Shown piece after piece: positions 6,374 to 12,503 of a stretch of 20,197 bases of DNA. The stretch comes from DASQUK01 sp046723645. Its GTDB lineage: Bacteria > Actinomycetota > Acidimicrobiia > Acidimicrobiales > VFJN01. Made by a program: the position numbers and the translations under genes. The notes under the pieces are model-generated. The model was not told the origin of the DNA, made no database searches, and saw only the letters and a list, made by a program, of their open reading frames with translations. How positions within the stretch are numbered: position 1 is the first letter of the stretch; each line of letters starts with the position of its first letter. Location: NCBI GenBank assembly GCA_046723645.1, contig JBKOUY010000127.1, positions 1 through 20,197 on the forward strand, in the 5' to 3' direction.

Positions 6374-7987
6374 TCAGTCGCCGACGGCCTTCTCGGCGGT
6401 GTCCTTCGCCCAGCGGTAGTCGGCCTTGCCGGAGGGCGATCTCAGGACGCGCTCGACCAGCACGAGGTGCTTGGGCGCCTTGTATCCAGCCAGCGACGCC
6501 TTGCAATGGGTCGCCAGCTCGGCGAGCGTCGGCTCGGCGCCCGTCGCCGGCTGGACCACGGCGGTGACGGCACTCCCCCAGCGTTCGTCGGGCACACCCA
6601 CGACTACGCAGTCGTAGACGCTCGCATGGGACTTGAGCGCCGCCTCCACCTCCTCGGGGAAGACCTTCTCCCCGCCCGTGTTGATCGACACCGATCCCCG
6701 GCCCCGCAGCTCGATCGACCCGTCGGCGGTGACCGTGGCGACGTCCCCAGTGATGATCCAGCGCTGCCCGTCGCGCTCGACGAACGTGGCCGCCGTCTTG
6801 TCGGGATCCTTGTAGTAGCCGAGCGGCAGGTGCCCACCGGACAGCACGTGGCCAACGACCCCCGAACCGGGGATTACCTGGTTGCCGTCGTCGTCGACCA
6901 CGATCGTGGGCTTGGCCGGGGCGTTGAACCGCACCGGGCTGTCGCCCGACGGCCGGTTCTTGGCCGACACCCGCATCGACACCTGGGTGCCGGCCTCCGA
7001 GGAGCCGAAGCCGTCGGCGAGGCCCACGTGGTCCGGGAGCGTGGCGAACACCCGCTCACGGGTGGAGGGCGACATGGGTGCACCGCCGTTGGAGAACGTG
7101 AACAGCGACGTGACGTCGTACCCACCGGCCCGGTCCCAGGCGTCGAGAAGCGGCCGGGCCACGGCGTCACCCACCACGGTGAGCCCGTTGACCTTCTCGC
7201 GCTCGACCGTCCGCCACACCGCATCCGCGTCGAGCGACCCCGGCATCAGCACGACCTTGTTGCCCGAGAACAGCCATCCGAGCGACGTCCACTGCGCGGC
7301 GGCGTGCATCATCGGCGCCAGCGGCAGGAAGCAGATCGGGTGCTCGGCGATGCGCCCGGGAAGCTCGTCGGGGCGCTCGACCACGCCGAACAGGCGCATG
7401 GGGTCGCCGCCGCCGAGGCAGGCGTAGAACGCGTCCACGTGTCGCCAGACGACACCCTTCGGCATCCCGGTCGTGCCACCCGTGTAGATGATGTAGTGGT
7501 CGTCGTCGGACCGCTCGACGGCCGGGCGTTCGTCGGTGGCGGCGGCCAGGGCGGCGTCGTACTCGTCGCCGGTCACCAGCGTGAACCGCACGGCGGGCAG
7601 GTCGTTCGTGCCCACGACGGCATTCACGATCGGCGCCAGCGACGGCTGGGTGATCACGGCCACGGCGTCGCTGTTGTCGAGCAGGTAGCGCAGCTCGTCG
7701 GCGACGTAACGGTGGTTGACGTTGATCGGGACAGCCCGCAGCGTGAACGCCGCCAGCATCGCCTCCAGGTACTCGGTGCAGTTCTCGAGGTAGAGCGCGA
7801 CGTGGTCGCCGTGGCCGATCCCCTGGCCGGCCAGGTGATTGGCCAGCCGCCGGACGCGCTCGTCGAGCTCGGCATACGTGCGCCGCTGCTCGCCGACGAC
7901 GAGCGCCTCCCGGTCGGGGACGGCATCGGCGGCCATCTCCCAGATCGAGGCGAAGTTGAAGTTGGGGGGCGCTGACCTGCGGCTCAC
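6374..7987 (-). CDS. Acyl-CoA synthetase (AMP-forming, FadD-type)
   Basis: Activates a carboxylic acid, probably a fatty or other lipid-derived acid, to its CoA thioester via an acyl-adenylate. From the GTG at 7987 the product has 537 residues, normal for the family. The ATP-binding P-loop YTGGTTGMPKG is at 168-178, the adenine-binding motif GFGSSEAG at 326-333, ITGD at 412-415, the hinge and A8 region RGRGSVSINTGGEKVFPEEV follows, and the catalytic lysine is K521 in PSGKADYRW. The N terminus NFASIWEMAADAVPDREALV is the usual start of this group, which supports the GTG rather than the longer open frame. The GTG overlaps the TGA of a possible 78-codon upstream frame. The substrate is not specified by sequence; with the KstR-type site nearby a steroid or fatty acid is plausible (inference). 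Confidence 0.93.
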   Translation of the reverse strand: MSRRSAPPNFNFASIWEMAADAVPDREALVVGEQRRTYAELDERVRRLANHLAGQGIGHGDHVALYLENCTEYLEAMLAAFTLRAVPINVNHRYVADELRYLLDNSDAVAVITQPSLAPIVNAVVGTNDLPAVRFTLVTGDEYDAALAAATDERPAVERSDDDHYIIYTGGTTGMPKGVVWRHVDAFYACLGGGDPMRLFGVVERPDELPGRIAEHPICFLPLAPMMHAAAQWTSLGWLFSGNKVVLMPGSLDADAVWRTVEREKVNGLTVVGDAVARPLLDAWDRAGGYDVTSLFTFSNGGAPMSPSTRERVFATLPDHVGLADGFGSSEAGTQVSMRVSAKNRPSGDSPVRFNAPAKPTIVVDDDGNQVIPGSGVVGHVLSGGHLPLGYYKDPDKTAATFVERDGQRWIITGDVATVTADGSIELRGRGSVSINTGGEKVFPEEVEAALKSHASVYDCVVVGVPDERWGSAVTAVVQPATGAEPTLAELATHCKASLAGYKAPKHLVLVERVLRSPSGKADYRWAKDTAEKAVGD

Positions 7988-7999
7988 GTCGCTGACCTG
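7970..7999 (-). repeat. Direct repeat CAGGTCAGCG straddling the acyl-CoA synthetase start
   Basis: CAGGTCAGCG (minus strand) occurs at 7999-7990 and 7979-7970, a 20-bp period, one copy on each side of the GTG start. It could be an operator or chance in GC-rich coding DNA. Confidence 0.3.
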
Positions 8000-8226
8000 G
8001 GAATCCTCACGCTGTCCGTGTCCACGCCTTCCACGTCTTCCAGTCCGATGACCGGCAGAAGACGGAACACCCGCCGGACAATCCACGCGTCCCGGCAGCG
8101 GATCGAGGCTACCTCTTGCCCTGGCTTTCGGCCTCGTCGGCGACCTCGACCTCGGACAACAACCAGGCCGTCGGTCGGCGTCGACGCGGTGCCGCCCAGC
8201 CGCACGCACGTCGACCGCAACCCACG

Positions 8227-8349
8227 TCAGTAACCGACTCCACCCCCGCCGCCGCCACCGCCGCCAACTGCGACAACGAGGATCACCACGGCAGCGACGG
8301 CTACGACAGCGATCCAGAAGATTGGGGCACGAAGAACACGTTGCACCAT
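8227..8349 (-). CDS. Small single-pass membrane protein with a Gly9 tail
   Basis: Predicted 40-residue protein. The ATG at 8349 is favoured because GGGAAGG lies six bases upstream; in-frame ATGs at 8355 and 8376 are alternatives that add 2 or 9 residues. MVQRVLRAPIFWIAVV starts a positively charged N terminus followed by one long hydrophobic helix (about 9-28, ending VVILVVAV). A run of nine glycines and VGY then ends the protein. No family is recognised. The codons of the helix are used normally for this genome, and the charge pattern predicts an N-in orientation. It lies between the 60-residue gene and the acyl-CoA synthetase on the same strand, behind a hairpin. Too short to be certain. 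Confidence 0.45.
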   Translation of the reverse strand: MVQRVLRAPIFWIAVVAVAAVVILVVAVGGGGGGGGGVGY

Positions 8350-8499
8350 CGGCATCCTTCCCTTGCTGGTAGTCATCGAGGCGGGCCCGCCTTCACCTCT
8401 GAATACCTGTGCCACGTGCCGACGAGATCTCTCCGACGGGCGGTCGTGGACCATCGCCCGGTGCTGGACGGCGGTCGAGTGCGCGATCAGCCTCTCGCC

Positions 8500-8528
8500 G
8501 GTGCCCGGACGCGCTCGCGCCCGGCACC
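8500..8528 (-). terminator. Imperfect hairpin after the 60-residue gene
   Basis: Outer arms GGTGCC (8500-8505) and GGCACC (8523-8528) continue inward, after one mismatch and a bulged A, into GG/CC and CGCG/CGCG pairs. It begins 13 bases downstream of the stop at 8542 on the minus strand and has no T tract. Confidence 0.5.
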
Positions 8529-8541
8529 CGTTAGCCGTCGC

Positions 8542-8724
8542 TCAGGGGCTGCCACCCATCAGGTTCACGAGCTGCTCCCGGGTGATGCCCAACGCCGCCG
8601 CGCACCGCCGCGCCATCTCCTCCAGCTCCGCCGACTCGGGCAGCACCGTCTCCGCCTTTTGCGCCTCGTCCCATAGACCGGCCCGGCGCAGGGCCTCGAC
8701 GACGTGCTCTCTTCTGACTTCCAT
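8542..8724 (-). CDS. Small helical protein of unknown function, 60 residues
   Basis: Starts at the ATG at 8724, with AGAGGAG about ten bases upstream; the frame is open further upstream but there overlaps the end of the flavin oxidoreductase. The product begins MEVRREHVVEALRRAGLWDE, continues EAQKAETVLPESAELEEMARRCAAAL and ends GITREQLVNLMGGSP. It is charged and strongly helical with no membrane segment; the last part resembles a small helical DNA- or protein-binding fold but carries no firm motif. It lies 34 bases behind the LLM oxidoreductase stop and is probably cotranscribed with it, with a hairpin following. Likely a real conserved small protein; no function is proposed. Confidence 0.65.
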   Translation of the reverse strand: MEVRREHVVEALRRAGLWDEAQKAETVLPESAELEEMARRCAAALGITREQLVNLMGGSP

Positions 8725-8758
8725 GACCGGCAGGCTCCTCTGGGTGCGCCCGGCCAGC

Positions 8759-9931
8759 CTACGCGGGCGGGCCCGGTGGCCCGCCTGTGGCGCCTCGCCG
8801 GTCAGGGGCGGACGTCGCCGCCGCGCGTCGATACCGCGTCGTGGAGTGCTCCGGGTCGTCATCGAACTGCGGAATGACCTCACGGCCGAACAACTCCATC
8901 GAACCAACGACGACCTCGGTGGGCAGGGTGTTGGTGGTCGGGCTGAACGTGAGCTGATCGAAGCCCATGTCGACCCAACGCTGGACCGAGCGGGCGCAGT
9001 CGTCGGGGTCGCCGACGGCGATGTATCCCTCGCCCGACAGCCGCTCGACCGCCTCGGGGCTGGGCTCCGGGATCTTCTCCGGCCACGGCGGCAGGTTCTT
9101 CGGCCGGGGGACGTTGTCGAGCCAGTGATAGGCGAGTGACGAGTAATAGTTCATGCCCATGGCCGACGCGACCTCGAAGGCCTTGCGGCGGTCCTCCATG
9201 CACAGCATGTTGGTCACGCCCATGATGTTGTCGTTGGCATAGTCGCCCACGGGCGTGGCACCACCGATGGCCGACTTGTACGCCTTGACCAGCGGTTCCA
9301 TGTCGGTGGGCCGGCCGATGGCGAAACAGAACACGCCGAGACCGAGCTCGCCCGCCTCGGTGAAGGTGCCCGGACTGCCACCCGCCACCCACATCGCCGG
9401 GTGGAGCGGGCCGTACGGCTTGGGGAAGACGTTGCGCTCGGGCATGCGGAAGAACTCGCCATCGTGGCGGTACGGCGCGTTCTTCCACATCTTCGGAATC
9501 TCACGGATGGCCTCGCGCCACATTGCCTTGGTGATGTCGACGCTCGCGATGTCGAAGCCGAGCACCTCGGTGCTCGACGAGCCCCGCCCGGTGCCGAACT
9601 CGAAGCGGTTGTTGGTCAGGTGGTCGAGCAATGCCACGTTCTCGGCCACCCTCTGGGGCTTGTTGACCGGTGGCGTGATGTTGAAGATCGCCGAGCCGAG
9701 GTGAACTCGTTCGGTCTGCCCGGCGCAGTAGCCGATGAAGGCCTCCGGCCCCGGCATATGGCTGTACTCGTCGAGGAAGTGGTGCTGCGGGCACCACACG
9801 TACTTGAAGGCGTTGCGGTCGGCCGCCTTGGCGATCTCGACGTTGCGAAAGATGCGCTTGTGCTCTGCGTTGGGGTCCTGATCGCGCTCGAACCGGGGCA
9901 CGAACAACTGGGCAAAGATGCCGAACTCCAT
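8759..9931 (-). CDS. LLM-class flavin-dependent oxidoreductase (bacterial luciferase-like)
   Basis: Flavin (FMN or F420)-dependent oxidoreductase with the luciferase TIM-barrel fold, 390 residues. It starts MEFGIFAQLFVPRFER, the usual first strand. Landmarks are YVWCPQHHFLDEYSHMPGPE (44-63), the strand GSAIFNITPPVNKPQRVAEN with a barrel active-site pattern, and the RFEFGTGRGSSSTE segment that binds the cofactor phosphate in this superfamily. PAMWVAGGSPGTFTEAGELG and the C-terminal GDPDDCARSVQRWVDMGFDQ follow. The last 28 residues are a low-complexity Arg/Ala/Pro/Gly tail. Its ATG lies six bases after TACTCT, and a KstR-type operator overlaps that box, suggesting de-repression by a sterol- or acyl-CoA-type ligand. 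The actual substrate is not known. Confidence 0.9.
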   Translation of the reverse strand: MEFGIFAQLFVPRFERDQDPNAEHKRIFRNVEIAKAADRNAFKYVWCPQHHFLDEYSHMPGPEAFIGYCAGQTERVHLGSAIFNITPPVNKPQRVAENVALLDHLTNNRFEFGTGRGSSSTEVLGFDIASVDITKAMWREAIREIPKMWKNAPYRHDGEFFRMPERNVFPKPYGPLHPAMWVAGGSPGTFTEAGELGLGVFCFAIGRPTDMEPLVKAYKSAIGGATPVGDYANDNIMGVTNMLCMEDRRKAFEVASAMGMNYYSSLAYHWLDNVPRPKNLPPWPEKIPEPSPEAVERLSGEGYIAVGDPDDCARSVQRWVDMGFDQLTFSPTTNTLPTEVVVGSMELFGREVIPQFDDDPEHSTTRYRRAAATSAPDRRGATGGPPGPPA

Positions 9932-9937
9932 CGACGC

Positions 9938-9943
9938 AGAGTA
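9938..9943 (-). promoter_or_regulatory. Candidate -10 box of the LLM oxidoreductase, leaderless
   Basis: TACTCT on the minus strand (TANNNT) followed by six bases and the ATG at 9931. Its last two upstream bases are shared with the palindrome at 9942-9955. Confidence 0.5.
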
Positions 9944-9955
9944 GAACGTGTTCTA
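9942..9955. promoter_or_regulatory. KstR-type operator TAGAACGTGTTCTA
   Basis: Perfect 6-bp arms TAGAAC and GTTCTA around GT. This exactly fits TNNAACNNGTTNNA, the motif of KstR, the TetR-family repressor of cholesterol and lipid catabolism genes in mycobacteria and relatives. It overlaps the -10 box of the LLM oxidoreductase and also the stop codon of the glycosylase gene. That the cognate repressor here is a KstR orthologue is inference; none is encoded in the window. Confidence 0.65.
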
Positions 9956-10567
9956 GTTTTCGGCAAGCACGTCGACCCAGCATCCCTCCAGGTGGTCGTC
10001 GACCACGCCCCCGGCCTGCATCAACGAGTACGCCACCGTTGGCCCGACAAACCGGAAGCCGCGCGTGCGCAGGTCTTTGGCGAGGGCCGTGGATGCCGGC
10101 GTCACGCTGGGCATGTCGGCGAAGGCCCGGAAGCGACCCGGCGGGCGCTCGTCGACACCAGGTGCGTGGGAGAACACCAGGTCGACCAGCGTCCCGCCCT
10201 CCTCGTGCAGCGCCACGAGCGCCCGGGCATTGGCGACGGTCGCCTCGACCTTGGCCCGGTTGCGGACGATGCGCTCGTCCGCGAGCAGCCGCGCGACGTC
10301 GGCGTCGCCGTAGGCCGCGACGACGTCGGGCTCGAACCCGTCGAACGCCTGGCGGAAGCCTGGACGTTTGCGCAGGATGATCAGCCACGAGAGCCCGGAC
10401 TGGAACGCCTCGAGCGTCAGGAGCTCGAACATGGCCCGCTCGTCGTGCAGTGGCCGGCCCCACTCATGGTCGTGGTAATCGATGTAGAGCGGGTCACTGG
10501 TGCCCCAGCCGCAGCGCGGCTTGCCGTCGTCGCCCACCCGCAGGTCGTTGCTGGTGATATCCGTCAT
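9953..10567 (-). CDS. tag: DNA-3-methyladenine glycosylase I
   Basis: Base-excision repair enzyme that removes 3-methyladenine from alkylated DNA. From the ATG at 10567 it has 204 residues. Motifs are RCGWGTSDPLYIDYHDHEWG near the N terminus, FELLTLEAFQSGLSWLIILR, and GFRFVGPTVAYSLMQAGGVV with DDHLEGC at the C terminus. Cys19, His32, His192 and Cys196 have the same spacing (13 and 4) as the zinc ligands of E. coli Tag, and Glu53 falls at the position of its catalytic Glu38. An ATG ten codons upstream exists, but TAGTCT seven bases before 10567 supports a leaderless start there. The gene is followed after 21 bases by the LLM oxidoreductase, whose promoter overlaps the stop. Confidence 0.95.
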   Translation of the reverse strand: MTDITSNDLRVGDDGKPRCGWGTSDPLYIDYHDHEWGRPLHDERAMFELLTLEAFQSGLSWLIILRKRPGFRQAFDGFEPDVVAAYGDADVARLLADERIVRNRAKVEATVANARALVALHEEGGTLVDLVFSHAPGVDERPPGRFRAFADMPSVTPASTALAKDLRTRGFRFVGPTVAYSLMQAGGVVDDHLEGCWVDVLAEN

Positions 10568-10574
10568 GTACCGG

Positions 10575-10580
10575 AGACTA
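10575..10580 (-). promoter_or_regulatory. Candidate -10 box of tag, leaderless
   Basis: TAGTCT on the minus strand, seven bases before the ATG at 10567. This decides the start codon against the upstream in-frame ATG at 10597, which would lie before the predicted transcription start. Confidence 0.45.
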
Positions 10581-10651
10581 ACGAGGGGACCTGACAATCA
10601 AGGAGGGACGGGCCGTCACCCCCGGGCGTTGCCGGTGAAGGCCCACCGGCG

Positions 10652-10681
10652 CCGAGTGACCAGCGGCCGAGTGACCAGCGG
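10652..10681. repeat. Tandem 15-bp duplication
   Basis: CCGAGTGACCAGCGG twice in direct succession, followed by the first three bases of a third copy. Non-coding. Confidence 0.7.
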
Positions 10682-10922
10682 CCGTCTGAGCGTCGCCCCG
10701 TTGAGCCGCCCGCCGTCGCGTGTTGTCCCTGCCCAGGGCTCGGAAGCGACCGGTGCTGGCATCGTCGCCTGGCGCACAGGTGACAACGCGACAATGCCGC
10801 CCCTAGACCGTAACGACCACGGCTCCCTACGCGATCTATCAGCGGATGGCTCAACTGCCCTCGAGCCGTTCCGGGGGAGCCGGGGTTGGGATGTTGAACG
10901 GGCGGGGCCCCGGCTACCCGTG

Positions 10923-10936
10923 GATCGCCGGCGATC
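10923..10936. repeat. Perfect 14-bp palindrome downstream of the STAS gene
   Basis: GATCGCCGGCGATC, self-complementary without loop, 15 bases after the STAS gene stop on the minus strand. As a loopless palindrome it would make a poor terminator. Confidence 0.4.
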
Positions 10937-10951
10937 GACACAGCCCTCGGC

Positions 10952-11341
10952 CTACGTATCGGAGGGCGGTTCCGCGTCCCGGCTTCGGGCCGGTCCGGCG
11001 TCAGTCGCCTGGAGCAGTCGCTCGAGCCCAGCAACCTCAATCATGCGTCGAACCTTGGGCGAAACGTCGCTGACTCGAAAGGGCACACCTGCCGCACTGG
11101 CCGCAGAGCTGGCATGAAGGAGTCCGGCTAGGCCGGACGAATCCATGAACACGACAGCGCTAACGTCGATCGCGATCAAGCGAGGGTGAGTCTCCAGGGC
11201 ATCGTGAATCGAAGCCAGGAATCGCTCGATCGTGTGGATGTCGAGTTCACCCTCAAGGATGATCGTGCTCGCGGACGCGTCATGCTTGGCGTCAATCCGC
11301 AACGGCTGGGCATGTGAAGGCTCCGCGTCGTCTTCGGTCAT
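10952..11341 (-). CDS. STAS-domain anti-sigma factor antagonist
   Basis: Single STAS domain of 129 residues, the SpoIIAA/RsbV type that binds an anti-sigma kinase when unphosphorylated and frees a sigma factor. STIILEGELDIHTIERFLAS (25-44) is the first helix-strand unit, and VVFMDSSGLAGLL (63-75) carries the DSSG loop with the serine phosphorylated by the partner kinase (Ser68 or Ser69). GVPFRVSDVSPKVRRMIEVA completes the fold; N- and C-terminal tails of about 12 and 20 residues are polar. No anti-sigma kinase, phosphatase or sigma factor is adjacent, so it is an orphan and its partner must be elsewhere. A GGGGG stretch lies five bases before the ATG. STAS domains also occur in transporter regulation, but the stand-alone DSSG form favours a partner-switch role. 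Confidence 0.9.
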   Translation of the reverse strand: MTEDDAEPSHAQPLRIDAKHDASASTIILEGELDIHTIERFLASIHDALETHPRLIAIDVSAVVFMDSSGLAGLLHASSAASAAGVPFRVSDVSPKVRRMIEVAGLERLLQATDAGPARSRDAEPPSDT

Positions 11342-11643
11342 TTGGACCCCCGGCCAGGCACGCTTGTCCTACCCCGCCCGGCGGGCGCTAGACCCGCCGA
11401 ATCGGCACGACGCGTACCGATCATCCTTTCGCGAGCAGATCCCCGAGCCCGGTCGGCTCAGCCATCCGCCGAAGCGGCGGTGGCGGCGACAGCTCGACGA
11501 CGCGGCTAGGCCGCAGGCTCCGGTGATGGGGCCGCTTCGCTGATGACGCCTGGAGGCGGCACCGCCGGCGTGATGCCGGCAGTCGTGCTCAGCGATCTTC
11601 TGTCACTGACGCCGGTCCGCCTCGGCGGGCCGTCGCTCCCGCC
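11342..11643. other. Intergenic region, no gene seen
   Basis: Contains only small GC-rich inverted repeats, such as CGCCCG-G-CGGGCG (11375-11387) upstream of the STAS gene and CCGCCG-AAG-CGGCGG (11466-11480). Translations in all frames look non-coding. Confidence 0.5.
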
Positions 11644-12467
11644 TCAGGGACCGCCGAGCGTGATGTCCCCGACGGGATCGATGGGATCCACCCCGGTGGG
11701 GTCGAGGAGGAACTCCGTTCCGGTGGCAGGGTCGCCGTTCACCATGCCGGCAAGCGTCCAGGTGCCGTCGGGTCCGATGACGAGCAACTTGTAGTAGAGC
11801 CCCGCCCTGAGCCCTCCCAGGAGGAACGCTCCGTCTGCGCCGGTGGTCGCCTCCTCGAGCTGCGGCGGCACCGGGGTGCGGCTCGGGACTGCGAGCACCC
11901 GGGCGCCGGCGATCGGGGTTCCAGCGGTGTCCACGACACGTCCGGAGAACAACGCCTCGTGAGTGAGGACAAGGCTGACCTCCTGCTCGCCCGGAGGCAG
12001 CTCGAGACCGAAGCCGCCAGCGGGGCCGCCGGGTTGCCAGAACCACGCGGTCGACCAGCTGGGGAACGAGGCACGGAACGTGTAGATGTCTCCGGCGGGC
12101 AGCACGGCTCATAACAGCCGGTGCAGTCCAAAGACTCGACGCTGTGGGTGGTAGCCACCAACGCCCCGGTATCGGCATGGAACGCGTCGACCCGTACGTC
12201 CGGCGAAGGACCGCCACAACAGCTCGTCTCCCCGAAAACTCGGGTCATCGCCGGCACCAGCGCAGCGTCGAGCCGGGTCGACTGACCCGTGGAGATCGCC
12301 ACGTCGGTTGCCGTGCTCCACAAGGCGTCCTCCCACCAGCGATCGGCCGAGAACCGCACCCGGTAGGTGCCCTCGGCCAGGGAACCCGCACGGACCCGAT
12401 AGGAACCGTCCTCACCGGTACGTGTCCGCGCCACCAGCGCGTTCTCGTCGGTGTGGGGCGATTCCAT
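11644..12467 (-). pseudogene. Carboxypeptidase-regulatory-like domain protein, frameshifted and 5'-truncated
   Basis: Two adjacent minus-strand frames encode successive parts of one extracellular-type beta-sandwich protein. The first (12467 to about 12108) reads RTRTGEDGSYRVRAGSLAEG with TYRVRFSAD, the end of a CarboxypepD_reg-like domain, then a Cys-containing linker ending LDCTGCYE. The second (from about 12105 to 11644) begins VLPAGDIYTFRASFPSWSTA and contains a second domain, FSGRVVDTAGTPIAGARVLA with TTGADGAFLLGGLRAG. The frames differ by one base near 12106; restoring one base gives a continuous protein of about 274 residues. The 5' end starts inside a domain, with an in-frame TAA 12 bases before the ATG and no signal peptide, so the start is also lost. 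It sits 36 bases behind the ribosomal protection gene. A sequencing error could explain the shift but not the missing N terminus. Confidence 0.7.
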
Positions 12468-12503
12468 AGCTTCAAACGATTACTCGCCGTCTCGGGGAGC
12501 GGG

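Larger units (their letters stand above)
10568..10951. other. Intergenic region without a supported gene
   Basis: Holds the tag promoter, a 15-bp tandem duplication (10652-10681) and a 14-bp palindrome (10923-10936). Open frames here on both strands are rich in Arg/Ser/Pro and show no protein-like pattern. Confidence 0.55.

Noticed and set aside
6368..7975. Very long plus-strand open frame (535 codons) opposite the acyl-CoA synthetase
   Set aside because: It is an antisense artefact of the strong G/C third-position bias: the translation is rich in Arg, Gly, His and Val with no motifs, while the minus strand encodes a complete synthetase with all catalytic motifs.
9401..10594. Long plus-strand open frame across the LLM oxidoreductase and glycosylase genes
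   Set aside because: It is antisense to two well-supported genes and has no protein-like motif.
11613..11632. Possible terminator after the regulatory-like pseudogene
   Set aside because: The stem pairs only with a wobble on the plus strand and a mismatch on the minus strand, with a two-base loop; too weak to call.
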